DNA of 64,000 bases from Cognaticolwellia aestuarii. GTDB taxonomy: Bacteria; Pseudomonadota; Gammaproteobacteria; Enterobacterales; Alteromonadaceae. The DNA is taken from the NCBI RefSeq assembly GCF_002000025.1, contig NZ_MUZV01000009.1, positions 62,001 through 126,000 of the forward strand, read 5' to 3'. The notes below the pieces were generated by a model that worked only from the letters and a program-made list of their open reading frames with translations, searched no databases and was not told the origin of the DNA. Below, in pieces: positions 28,425-37,322 of this stretch; positions within the stretch are counted from its first letter, which is position 1, and every line of letters begins with the position of its first letter. Both the position numbers and the translations under genes were made by a program.

Positions 28425-29312
28425 ATGACAAAACCTACTATAGGTTTCATCGGCCTTGGCCTTATGGGCAGCAACATGGTTGAAAATTTACAAAAGAAAG
28501 GTTTTGAGCCGATTGTTATGGATCTTAATAAAGATGCAGTAGCGGCAGTTGTTGCACGTGGAGCTACTGAAGCTAACTCAGCTGCAGAGCTCGCAGCAGC
28601 AAGTGATATTGTGATGCTATGTCTTACCACCTCAACAGTTGTTGAAAAGCTTGTTTATGCTGAAGATGGTATTTTAGCAGGAATAAAAGAAGGTGCTGTA
28701 TTGATTGACTTTGGTACTTCTATCCCAGCTTCTACCCGTAAAATCGGTGCAGATCTTGCCAAAAAAGGCGCAGGAATGATCGACGCTCCTTTAGGACGCA
28801 CACCAGCACATGCCAAAGATGGTTTACTTAATATTATGGCATCTGGTGATGCGGCAACATTTGAAAAAGTAAAGCCTATTCTTGAAATGCAAGGTGAAAA
28901 TGTTTTCAATTTAGGTGCACTAGGTGCAGGTCATACAACTAAGTTAATCAATAACTTTATGGGTATGACAACTGTGGCTGCTATGTCACAGGCATTTGCT
29001 GTAGCAGATAAAGCCGGTGTTGACCGCCAGCAGCTTTTTGACATTATGTCTACGGGTCCTTCTAACTCACCTTTCATGGGCTTTTGTAAAAACTATGCTG
29101 TTGATGGCGTAAGTGATTTAGGTTTCTCGATTGATAATGCCAATAAAGATTTAGGCTACTTCTTAGAAATGGTTAAAGATTTAGGCACTCGCGCACAGAT
29201 TGCCGAAGGTACTTCTGCTAACCTTAAAGCCGCTGTTGATGCCGGCATGGGCAAAGGTAATGTACCTGAAATTTATGACTATTTTCGTGAACTAGACGTT
29301 GTACGCTTATAA
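28425..29312 (+). CDS. dehR: NAD(P)-dependent beta-hydroxyacid dehydrogenase, probable DEH reductase
   Basis: The 295-aa protein belongs to the 3-hydroxyisobutyrate/tartronate-semialdehyde reductase family. It shows the nucleotide-binding motif FIGLGLMGSNM (8-18), the substrate motif DAPLGRTPAHAKDG (120-133) and GAGHTTKLINN with catalytic Lys173. In this locus the missing step between KdgF and KdgK is reduction of 4-deoxy-L-erythro-5-hexoseulose uronate (DEH) to 2-keto-3-deoxygluconate, so DEH reductase is the best call; this is inferred from context. AGGAG precedes the ATG. It has its own promoter and terminator. Confidence 0.75.
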   Translation: MTKPTIGFIGLGLMGSNMVENLQKKGFEPIVMDLNKDAVAAVVARGATEANSAAELAAASDIVMLCLTTSTVVEKLVYAEDGILAGIKEGAVLIDFGTSIPASTRKIGADLAKKGAGMIDAPLGRTPAHAKDGLLNIMASGDAATFEKVKPILEMQGENVFNLGALGAGHTTKLINNFMGMTTVAAMSQAFAVADKAGVDRQQLFDIMSTGPSNSPFMGFCKNYAVDGVSDLGFSIDNANKDLGYFLEMVKDLGTRAQIAEGTSANLKAAVDAGMGKGNVPEIYDYFRELDVVRL

Positions 29313-29391
29313 TGTCATTACTGTGCTGCTAAGAAAATATGTAAGCATTATGCTTAGCTAGCTTCAGCACAGTAAAATTTTGTTTACCAAT

Positions 29392-29417
29392 AAAAAAGCT
29401 TCGCAAGAAGCTTTTTT
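29392..29417 (+). terminator. Intrinsic terminator after the dehydrogenase
   Basis: AAAAAAGCTTC (29392-29402) pairs with GAAGCTTTTTT (29407-29417) around a GCAA tetraloop. The A and T tracts make it usable on both strands. Confidence 0.9.
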
Positions 29418-29667
29418 CTATTGAGCCTCACTACTTTATACCAATATCGATAGTCTTTTATTTCAACTGCTTTGATAGCACCTTAACTGCTATTTATTGA
29501 AACTACGCTTTACATATACCGTATGTCGCGCCCAGCGGTACTTAGGTTTTTTGCTTCTCTTATCCTGTTGTGGCGAAATGCGGCCTATACAGCATAAAAG
29601 TACTAAAAATAGAATTAACACTAAGGAGACTAATAGAAACAGGGTTGAAAGTAAAAGAGTTGATAGT

Positions 29668-29796
29668 ATGAGCAATAACAGCGCTCTAGAGGTAATGACT
29701 GGCGATAACTTGATTGTGTGGTTCTGGTCTCAACCAGAGACCAGAAGTTATGAAACAATGATGATGGGCTTACATATGCGCAGAGTTTGGAATTGA
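29668..29796 (+). CDS. Possible 42-aa small ORF overlapping the end of the GntR gene
   Basis: ATG 29668 opens a 42-codon frame (MSNNSALEVMTGDNLIVWFW...). It encloses a perfect hairpin (TTCTGGTCTC 29722-29731, GAGACCAGAA 29737-29746) and runs 27 bp into the 3' end of the convergent regulator gene. There is no clear ribosome binding site, and I recognise no family. A longer in-frame extension upstream to 29497 looks non-coding. It is listed only as a weak candidate; the hairpin may instead serve as terminator for the regulator. Confidence 0.15.
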   Translation: MSNNSALEVMTGDNLIVWFWSQPETRSYETMMMGLHMRRVWN

Positions 29797-30507
29797 ATAC
29801 AAGCCACGTTTTTCGCTATTTCTTTGTTTGATTTCTTCTAAAGCTCTGGTTTCAACAGCATCAAACAAAGCATTGATTAAACGATTGAAGTGGCTATGCA
29901 TTGCCACTCTAGCTTGTGTTGAGTCGCCTGACTTTAACGCAAGGTATATTTCTTTATGTTCAGCCAGGGTTTTAGAGTTATCTTTACTACAAACACTGTC
30001 GTAATCTTTAATTATTTCTGGTGTTGAAGAGCGAAGTTTCCATAAATTTTGTGCAGAGAGCATCAAAGCACTATTACGTGTTGAGTTGGCGATAATATGA
30101 TGGAACTCTTTATCTGCAGCAGCAATAAACTCACTATTTTCCATGTCAACTAGCGTTTGATGTAAGCGCGCTAATTCATCTTCAGAAATGGTGGTTGCCG
30201 CAATAGCTGCAATCTCGCCTTCAATTAATGCACGAGCTTGTGTTACTTCAAAGGCATTAACCTTGTTTTGTGCACCAATTTGATTAGCAGGTTTAAGTAC
30301 ATAGATGCCAGAGCCGGTTTTTACTTCAATTTTCTCTCTAACTTCTAAGGCGATAATAGCTTCACGTATCGTGGGTCTACTAACATTGAAAGTTTCAGCT
30401 AGTTCTCTTTCTGGTGGCAAGCGACTGCCAGCCGAATATGCGCCAGAGTCAATTAAGGCTTCTATTTTATCTACAATGCTCCAAAACAGCCTACGGTTGC
30501 TGCTCAT
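29770..30507 (-). CDS. GntR-family (FadR subfamily) transcriptional regulator of the alginate locus
   Basis: The 245-aa protein has an N-terminal winged helix (about 5-72; SRLPPERELAETFNVSRPTIREAI) and a C-terminal all-helical FCD ligand domain with metal-type His/Asp positions (EFHHIIANSTRN; HKEIYLALKSGD). FadR-type regulators usually repress uronate genes and are released by a pathway intermediate; here KDG or DEH would be a natural ligand, which is inference. It is divergent from the PL6 operon across 462 bp. Half-sites TTGGTAT occur twice in its own upstream region (30619-30651). Confidence 0.9.
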   Translation of the reverse strand: MSSNRRLFWSIVDKIEALIDSGAYSAGSRLPPERELAETFNVSRPTIREAIIALEVREKIEVKTGSGIYVLKPANQIGAQNKVNAFEVTQARALIEGEIAAIAATTISEDELARLHQTLVDMENSEFIAAADKEFHHIIANSTRNSALMLSAQNLWKLRSSTPEIIKDYDSVCSKDNSKTLAEHKEIYLALKSGDSTQARVAMHSHFNRLINALFDAVETRALEEIKQRNSEKRGLYSIPNSAHM

Positions 30508-30725
30508 AATATTTCCTTAACTAATATACTGATTATTTATCACATCTATAATAAATATCATATCGCTTTCTTTACCCCTTAGCAAAATTATTAAGCTAAA
30601 TTAAGTGATTTTTTCAAATTTTGGTATGGTCAGTTTTGTGATTTTGGTATAAGGGGACGTATTAATTACTTTACTTTGTTGTTACCAGTTCTGTTTTTTA
30701 TCTTTTTATTGGTAATGTAATTTGG

Positions 30726-30754
30726 TTGACAATTGCGTGGTGAGTTGGTTAAAT
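30726..30754 (+). promoter_or_regulatory. Promoter P3 of the alginate lyase operon
   Basis: TTGACA (30726-30731) and TTAAAT (30749-30754) are 17 bp apart, with TTGG directly before the -10. The -35 is preceded by TAATTTGG, close to TAATTGG before P2. The start would be near 30761, leaving a leader of about 210 nt that contains a small ORF at 30783. Confidence 0.6.
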
Positions 30755-30782
30755 CAAACAAGTTTTAAGTTAAAGAGGTTAA

Positions 30783-30899
30783 ATGAGTATTGTTGGGGCG
30801 CTCTGTGCTGCACATACTGACATACCATTAACTTTAAATGCTGTATTTGTATTGCTTTGTTTAGCTAATAATAAAGCTGAGCAGGGTGTATCGGTTTAA
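30783..30899 (+). CDS. Candidate leader peptide ORF upstream of the alginate lyases
   Basis: ATG 30783 lies four bases after AGAGG and opens a 38-codon frame (MSIVGALCAAHTDIP...), ending at TAA 30897-30899, 70 bp before the PL6 start and about 22 nt after the predicted transcription start. The middle is hydrophobic (NAVFVLLCLA). I recognise no family. A leader ORF of this kind could couple translation to expression of the operon, but it may also be chance. Confidence 0.35.
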   Translation: MSIVGALCAAHTDIPLTLNAVFVLLCLANNKAEQGVSV

Positions 30900-30969
30900 T
30901 TGGGTTAATTTTAAGTAATTAAGCCGATTATATTAATGTTGTTTTAAATATTACCTCATAGGTTAGTTT

Positions 30970-33240
30970 ATGAACCCAGCTAGAATATCTATACCATTAA
31001 TGTCATGTATCGTTGCATTAATGTCTTGCATCTTGGCGATAACACCAGTAGCTGCGAAAGAATGGCTAGTTGAAAACCAGCAAGCCTATGAGCAAGTATT
31101 GAGTAAAGTGAAAGCCGGCGATGACATTATACTCGCTAATGGCACATGGCATAATTTTGAAATACTCTTTAAAGGTGAAGGTAGCAAAGAGCAACCAATA
31201 ACCCTTAAAGCTCAAACCAAAGGCAAGGTCATTCTTACCGGGCAGTCAAACTTAAGGTTAGCCGGTCAGTACCTGGTTGTTTCTGGTTTAGTTTTTAAAG
31301 ACGGTTTTACACCTAGTAGTGCAGTAATTGCATTTAGAAGCAACAAAGAAACGTTAGCTTATCACTCTCGGGTAACTGAAGTGGTGATTGATAACTATAA
31401 TAATCCGGATAAACGCGAGTCAGATTATTGGGTAGCTATATATGGTCAACATAATCGTTTTGATCATAACTACTTAGCGGGTAAGCGCAACAAGGGCGTT
31501 ACTGTCGCTGTACGCCTTGATAGCAAAAATAGTCAAGAGAATCATCATCAAATTGATCATAACTATTTTGGTCCGCGTCCTATTTTTGGGTCGAATGGTG
31601 GTGAAACCTTACGTATTGGCACTAGTCATTACTCGTTATCAAATTCATATACTTTAGTTGAAAATAATTACTTTGATCGCTGTGATGGCGAGGTAGAAAT
31701 TATTTCAGTTAAATCTGGCAAAAATAACATCCGTAATAATGTCTTCTTTGAATCAAGAGGCACGCTGACCCTGCGCCACGGCAATGGGAACGTTATTACT
31801 GAAAATGTATTTTTTGGGAATGGCGTAGATCACACCGGCGGTATTCGTGTGATTAACAAAGACCAAATAGTGCGAAACAACTACATTGAAGGTTTAACAG
31901 GTTACCGTTTTGGTAGTGGTTTTACGGTAATGAATGGCGTACCAAACTCAAAAATTAATCGTTATCATCAAGTTGAAAATGCCCTGATTGAAAATAATAG
32001 TTTGATCAATGTTGCTCATGTGCAATTAGCCGCTGGAAGTGATGCAGAAAGATCAGCTGTTCCTATCAGTTCTACCATGCAAAACAATTTAATTTTTAAT
32101 GACAATGGTCAACAACCTTTTACTTTATTTGATGATGTCAGTGGTATTAATTTTCAAGGCAATATTGCCAATACTCAGGCACATGAAAAGTTAACGGCTG
32201 GTATTAGCCAAGAAAAAATAGCACTGAAGCGAGCCGCTAATGGCTTGCTTTATCCTGTTGACAGTAAGTTTGCCAATAAAGGTGCGCCCAAATCTCTTTC
32301 TCCTATTGCAAAATCAGCAACAGGTCCGCGCTGGTATGCAAAAAAAGATAGCTTAGTTGCCTTTGAGTCGGGAAAAATTACTCAAGTAGCCGCAACAGAT
32401 GATGCTTTGTTTAATGCTGTGCTTGCTGCAGGCGAGGGTGATACCTTGCTGCTAGCGGATGGAAAGTATGATGTGAGAAAGATGATTGATATTAATAAAA
32501 CCTTATCAATTAAAGCTCAACACCAAGGTATGGCAAAAGTTACTTTTCAACGTTCAACATTGTTTCAAATTTCTGATGGCGGCAGTTTAACACTTGATGG
32601 TCTAGACTTTAGTGGCAGTAATAGCCCTGACGCTGCAGGTAACAGTTTAATTCGCTCACAAAAATGGGGCATGGTTGATAACTATCGATTTGTTATGCGT
32701 AATAGCAAAGTCAATGCGCTTGATATTAACCATTCGTTTCACTTTTTTGACTCTGGTAGTGGTGCGTTTGCTGATTATATTGAGTTAACGAATAACCAGT
32801 TCAGTAATATTACCGGCGACGTATTACGTTTGAATAAGGAAATGGAAGACCTCGGCATTTATAACGCTGAATACGTTACCTTAAAAGGCAATAACTTTGA
32901 TAATGTGCAAGGCGCTCTAGTGAGCCTATATCGTGGCGGCACTGACGAAAGTACTTTCGGTCCACATTTTGAAATGACTAAAAATACCATTAAAAACAGT
33001 AGCCAAGGTAAACGTAATAAATCAGCTTCAAGCCTTTATTTACATGGTGTACAAGTGACTAATATCGTAAACAATACCTTTGACAATAGCGCTATTGTCA
33101 CTATTGAGCATACGGTAGGCGAGCCTAAAACGGTGTTAAAAAATAACAAGTTTAACAAAACAGCAGCGCCAAGCATTGAAGAATTACATGCAAAAGGCCC
33201 TCACACCGCCGTCTTGGTTAATAATCAGCAATCTTTATAA
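30970..33240 (+). CDS. Alginate lyase, polysaccharide lyase family 6
   Basis: The 756-aa secreted enzyme begins with a signal peptide (to about residue 29, ITPVAAKEW). The chondroitinase-B-like parallel beta-helix is evident from repeated NNxF/NNYF turns. The first helix domain (30-400) holds the active-site region with basic residues (VRLDSKNSQENHHQIDHNYFG; NGGETLRIG), and a second beta-helix domain follows (about 460-750), as in two-domain PL6 alginate lyases. It cleaves alginate by beta-elimination. It is the first gene of the operon, 9 bp ahead of the PL17 gene. Confidence 0.92.
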   Translation: MNPARISIPLMSCIVALMSCILAITPVAAKEWLVENQQAYEQVLSKVKAGDDIILANGTWHNFEILFKGEGSKEQPITLKAQTKGKVILTGQSNLRLAGQYLVVSGLVFKDGFTPSSAVIAFRSNKETLAYHSRVTEVVIDNYNNPDKRESDYWVAIYGQHNRFDHNYLAGKRNKGVTVAVRLDSKNSQENHHQIDHNYFGPRPIFGSNGGETLRIGTSHYSLSNSYTLVENNYFDRCDGEVEIISVKSGKNNIRNNVFFESRGTLTLRHGNGNVITENVFFGNGVDHTGGIRVINKDQIVRNNYIEGLTGYRFGSGFTVMNGVPNSKINRYHQVENALIENNSLINVAHVQLAAGSDAERSAVPISSTMQNNLIFNDNGQQPFTLFDDVSGINFQGNIANTQAHEKLTAGISQEKIALKRAANGLLYPVDSKFANKGAPKSLSPIAKSATGPRWYAKKDSLVAFESGKITQVAATDDALFNAVLAAGEGDTLLLADGKYDVRKMIDINKTLSIKAQHQGMAKVTFQRSTLFQISDGGSLTLDGLDFSGSNSPDAAGNSLIRSQKWGMVDNYRFVMRNSKVNALDINHSFHFFDSGSGAFADYIELTNNQFSNITGDVLRLNKEMEDLGIYNAEYVTLKGNNFDNVQGALVSLYRGGTDESTFGPHFEMTKNTIKNSSQGKRNKSASSLYLHGVQVTNIVNNTFDNSAIVTIEHTVGEPKTVLKNNKFNKTAAPSIEELHAKGPHTAVLVNNQQSL

Positions 33241-33249
33241 CAGATATTA

Positions 33250-35529
33250 ATGAGCTTTTTTATGCTAACTACAATAATTAAATCAATAAAGCCTTTGTCT
33301 TCACGTTACAGCATGGTTACTAAAGCTGCGCTTAACATTACCCTTTTAGCGACGTTAACTATCAGCCAATCGGCATCGGCAAGAATCAGTCCTAATCTTG
33401 TTGTTACACCAGCTGATGTAAATAATATGCGCGCGGCAATTACCGTCGATGGGCAGTTCAAGTCAACTTTTCTTGCCAATAAAGCGGCTATTGAACAACA
33501 AATGCTCAGCGCTATTACCGTGCCTTTGCCAAAAGATGGTGGTGGTGGTTATACCCATGAGCAACATAAGAAAAACTATAAATTAATGTACGATGCGGGT
33601 ATTGCTTATCAATTAACGCAAGATGAACGTTATGCACAGTATGTTCGAGATATGTTATTAACCTATGCTGAGCTATATCCTGCATTGCCTTTACACCCGG
33701 CAAGAAAAATGGGTAAACAAAACCCCGGTAAATTGTTTTGGCAAAGTTTGAATGAAGCCGTATGGTTAGTTTATACCAGCCAAGCTTATGATCTGGTGAT
33801 TGCCTCATTAACTTCTGCAGAAAAAAGCAAGATAGAGCAAGGCTTATTCCGACCTATGGTGAAGTTTTTGTCGGTTGACTCACCTGAAACTTTTAACAAA
33901 GTACATAATCATGGCACATGGACAACCGCGGCCGTTGGTATGACTGGCTACGTATTAGGTGAGCCTGAATGGGTTGAACAAGCACTTTATGGTTTAGACA
34001 AATCTGGCAAGGGTGGTTTTTTAAAGCAACTTGATGAATTATTTTCGCCGCAAGGTTATTACAACGAAGGCCCATATTACCAGCGTTATGCATTAATGCC
34101 GTTTGTTACTTTTGCTAAAGCAATTGAAACTAATCAGCCAGAACGTAAAATTTTTCAATACCGTGACGGTATTGTGCTAAAAGCCATCGACACCACTATA
34201 CAACTTAGTTATAACCAATTGTTCTTTCCTATCAATGATGCCATTAAAGACAAAGGTATTGATACCATTGAATTAGTCAACGGTGTAGCCATTGCTTACG
34301 GCTTAACAGCTGACGCTGGCTTACTTGATATTGCTAAGCAACAAAAACAAATTATATTAACCGGTGACGGTTTAAAAGTAGCGCAAGCATTAGATAAAAA
34401 TCTAATGCAACCTTATGGCTTTAAATCAGTGGCTTTTGGCGACGGTAATGATGGCAAACAAGGCGCGTTAGTGATTATGCGCCAAAATGTTGCAGGCGAA
34501 CAAGCGGTGCTATTTAAGCCAGCAGCTCAAGGGCTAGGGCATGGACACTTTGATAAGTTAACGTGGCAATTTTATGATAAAGGCGAAGAAATAGTTTCAG
34601 ATTATGGTGCTGCACGCTTTTTAAATGTTGAGGCAAAATACGGCGGCCGCTACTTACCAGAAAACCAAACTTGGGCTAAGCAAACCATTGCACATAACAC
34701 GGTTGTGGTCGATGAGGAAAGCCACTTCAATGCTAATGTGGAAAAAGGTAACGCTAATCATCCTGAGTTAATCTTTTTTGCCGAAAATGAGCAGGTAAAG
34801 GTTGGCGCTGCACATATTGATAGTGCCTATGAGGGCGTTGATTTAAAAAGAACTATTGCACTTATCAACTTACCTGTAAATTTAAAATCAAAGCAAAAAC
34901 AATCATTTGTTGTTGATGTTTTTGAGGTCACTTCAGATGAGTCACACCAATATGACTTACCGGTTCATTATAAAGGGCAGTTGATCAGCACTGATTTTGA
35001 GTTAAATACGCAAGTAGCCAGTTTGTCAGTGCTAGGCAAAGACAATGGCTACCAACATTTATGGCTAAAAGCGCAAGCCCAGCCAAAATCGGGTTTATCG
35101 CAAATTACATGGTTAAATGAAAATGGTCGATTTTATACCCATTCGACCATTCTAGATGGTGACAGTTCGGTAATGTTCACTCAAATAGGTGCGAATGATC
35201 CGCTGTTTAATTTACGTAATGAAAATGCTTTTATTACTCGTAAAAGTCAGGCGAAAAGCCATACATTTGTTAGCGTTTTAGAGCCTCATGGTGAATATAA
35301 CCCAGCAAAAGAATTTACGCTTTCGGCGGTCAGTGATGTTAAAAAATTATCACATCAAAAAATTAATAATATTGATGTTGTAGAACTTGTGCTGACAAGT
35401 GGGCAAAGTTATTTACTTGCTTTTAATTCAGTAGCAAAGCTTCAAGGAACACAATCAAATAGCTTTGTATTTAACAACAATAAATATCATTTCAATGGTC
35501 GCTCTAAATTGTTCGAAATGAACAATTAA
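33250..35529 (+). CDS. Oligoalginate lyase, polysaccharide lyase family 17
   Basis: The 759-aa protein has an N-terminal signal sequence ending near SQSASARIS, an alpha/alpha-toroid alginate lyase domain (about 50-390) and a heparinase II/III-like beta-sandwich domain (about 400-720). Catalytic motifs are visible: NKVHNHGTWTTAAVGM with Asn and His, and GYYNEGPYYQRYALMPF with the Tyr. PL17 enzymes cut alginate oligomers exolytically into unsaturated monouronates. The upstream ribosome binding site is weak; a second Met lies at 33262. Confidence 0.93.
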   Translation: MSFFMLTTIIKSIKPLSSRYSMVTKAALNITLLATLTISQSASARISPNLVVTPADVNNMRAAITVDGQFKSTFLANKAAIEQQMLSAITVPLPKDGGGGYTHEQHKKNYKLMYDAGIAYQLTQDERYAQYVRDMLLTYAELYPALPLHPARKMGKQNPGKLFWQSLNEAVWLVYTSQAYDLVIASLTSAEKSKIEQGLFRPMVKFLSVDSPETFNKVHNHGTWTTAAVGMTGYVLGEPEWVEQALYGLDKSGKGGFLKQLDELFSPQGYYNEGPYYQRYALMPFVTFAKAIETNQPERKIFQYRDGIVLKAIDTTIQLSYNQLFFPINDAIKDKGIDTIELVNGVAIAYGLTADAGLLDIAKQQKQIILTGDGLKVAQALDKNLMQPYGFKSVAFGDGNDGKQGALVIMRQNVAGEQAVLFKPAAQGLGHGHFDKLTWQFYDKGEEIVSDYGAARFLNVEAKYGGRYLPENQTWAKQTIAHNTVVVDEESHFNANVEKGNANHPELIFFAENEQVKVGAAHIDSAYEGVDLKRTIALINLPVNLKSKQKQSFVVDVFEVTSDESHQYDLPVHYKGQLISTDFELNTQVASLSVLGKDNGYQHLWLKAQAQPKSGLSQITWLNENGRFYTHSTILDGDSSVMFTQIGANDPLFNLRNENAFITRKSQAKSHTFVSVLEPHGEYNPAKEFTLSAVSDVKKLSHQKINNIDVVELVLTSGQSYLLAFNSVAKLQGTQSNSFVFNNNKYHFNGRSKLFEMNN

Positions 35530-35585
35530 GTAACTAAATAGTTAAACAATTATAGATAAATAAAATAAGTAGTAGGGGAAGCATT

Positions 35586-35966
35586 ATGAGTCAAAGTGAA
35601 AATTTTTCATTTGGTAACGAAACAGAAATTGAAGATATTGGCGGTGGACTAAAACGCCAAATGTTGGGTTACAACCACGAACTAATGGCGGTAAAAATTT
35701 GGTTTGAAAAAGGCGCTATTGGTTACAACCATGCTCATAGACATTCTCAAGTGACTTATGTTGTTGAAGGTGAGTTCCACTTTAATATTGACGGTGTAAC
35801 CAAAATATTAAAGCCAGGTGATAGTTGCATGATACCTCCGCATGCCGATCACGGCGCTACATGTCCAACGGGCGGTATTTTAATTGATACATTCAGTCCG
35901 GCTCGAGAGGACTTTGTTGAAGCAGGTGCTTTTGATCATATTCACAATCAGGAAAGCAGCTCATGA
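35586..35966 (+). CDS. kdgF: KdgF, cupin that linearises unsaturated uronates
   Basis: The 126-aa single-domain cupin has both metal motifs: NHAHRHSQVTYVVEGEF (two His plus a later Glu) and IPPHADHG (His). KdgF converts 4,5-unsaturated monouronate, the PL17 product, to the linear keto sugar DEH. It lacks a signal peptide, so it works in the cytoplasm. AGGGGAAGC precedes the start, and its stop overlaps the next start by ATGA. Confidence 0.9.
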   Translation: MSQSENFSFGNETEIEDIGGGLKRQMLGYNHELMAVKIWFEKGAIGYNHAHRHSQVTYVVEGEFHFNIDGVTKILKPGDSCMIPPHADHGATCPTGGILIDTFSPAREDFVEAGAFDHIHNQESSS

Positions 35967-37261
35967 AAATCAAAAATTTACGCTGGTGGGTGATTCTATT
36001 AATCGCACTTGCAACGGTGATTAACTATATCGATCGCTCTGCGCTTAGCGTACTTTGGCCTGATATTGTTGAAGAATTATTTCCAGACGAGAGCGCCTTA
36101 GAACGTAAACAAATTTATGCCAATATTTCGATTGTATTCATTTTGTCTTATGCTTTTGGTCAGGCAATATTTGGTAAAATATTTGACTGGATAGGCACAC
36201 GTTTAGGGTTTGTGCTATCTATTGGTGTTTGGTCGCTAGCTACTGCGGCTCACGCCCTTGCTCAAGGTGTACTTAGTTTTAGTATTTTTCGCGCTATTTT
36301 AGGTGTGGCTGAAGCGGGTAATTGGCCGGGTGCAGCAAAAAGTAATGCTGATTGGTTTCCAACTAAAGAACGTGCGCTAGCCCAAGGTATTTTTAACTCT
36401 GGTGCCGCTATTGGCGGTATTATTGCTATTCCGTTGATTGCTTATTTAACAGTTTATTTTAGCTGGCAAATGGTTTTTGTTGTCATTGGTATGTTAGGTT
36501 TTTTATGGCTTATTCCTTGGATTATTCTTGTGAAAGCGCCACCAAAATCACACCCATGGATCACTGATGAAGAGCGTGAATATATTTTAACGGGTCAAAA
36601 GAATACTGAAGCCGAAAGTGATAACGACGAAGATGAATACAACCCTTCAACTAAAGAGTTACTTTCTCGCAAACAAAGTTGGGGCGTTATTATTGCTTCA
36701 GCCGCTATTGACCCTATTTGGTGGTTATTTGTTTTCTGGATCCCAATTTATCTAAATGAAGTGTACGCAATGGATGTTAAATCTATTGGTATCTATGGAT
36801 GGGTGCCATACGTTGGCGCTATGTTTGGAGCTTGGTTCGGTGGCTTACTTGCGCAAAATCGTATTAAAGCGGGTTGGAATACCGACAAAACGCGTAAACT
36901 TACTATCACACTCGGTTGTCTTATTATGCTACCTGCGCTCTTAGCAATGGCAAACCCTGGTGGGCCAACAACGGCAGTACTTATTATGGCGGTTATTTTA
37001 TTTGGTTTTCAAACTGCTATTGGTAACGTGCAAACCTTACCTAGTGATTTATTTGGTAAAAAAGCGGTTGGTACGCTGGCTGGCTTTTCAGGCATGGCAG
37101 CAAAACTTGGCGCTTTAGGCTTAACGGCTTTAGTACCTTATTTAACTGCTGACGGAAATTATACTCCTGCATTTGTTATCGGTGCTTCATTAGCAATAAT
37201 TGCCATGGCTGCCGTTTGGTTTCTAATTCCTAAAGTTGAACCATTAAAGGCTAAGCAATAA
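35963..37261 (+). CDS. MFS transporter for uronates (ExuT/ToaA-like)
   Basis: The 432-aa protein shows twelve membrane segments and the anion:cation symporter signatures: RWWVILLIALATVINYIDR at the start, FGKIFDWIGTRLG after helix 2 and GVAEAGNWPGAAKSNADWFP. This is the hexuronate/glucarate branch of MFS. In alginate loci such carriers import unsaturated monouronate or DEH across the inner membrane. The start overlaps the stop of kdgF by four bases. Confidence 0.9.
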   Translation: MKIKNLRWWVILLIALATVINYIDRSALSVLWPDIVEELFPDESALERKQIYANISIVFILSYAFGQAIFGKIFDWIGTRLGFVLSIGVWSLATAAHALAQGVLSFSIFRAILGVAEAGNWPGAAKSNADWFPTKERALAQGIFNSGAAIGGIIAIPLIAYLTVYFSWQMVFVVIGMLGFLWLIPWIILVKAPPKSHPWITDEEREYILTGQKNTEAESDNDEDEYNPSTKELLSRKQSWGVIIASAAIDPIWWLFVFWIPIYLNEVYAMDVKSIGIYGWVPYVGAMFGAWFGGLLAQNRIKAGWNTDKTRKLTITLGCLIMLPALLAMANPGGPTTAVLIMAVILFGFQTAIGNVQTLPSDLFGKKAVGTLAGFSGMAAKLGALGLTALVPYLTADGNYTPAFVIGASLAIIAMAAVWFLIPKVEPLKAKQ

Positions 37262-37322
37262 ATACTCAGTAATCGATAGCTTATTATCGAAAAATTTTAA
37301 TTACAGTTAATAAGGTTTGTAA

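Noticed and set aside
29497-29667. N-terminal extension of the small ORF at 29668
   Set aside because: Composition and lack of a ribosome binding site suggest non-coding sequence; only the 42-codon part is kept, as a weak candidate.
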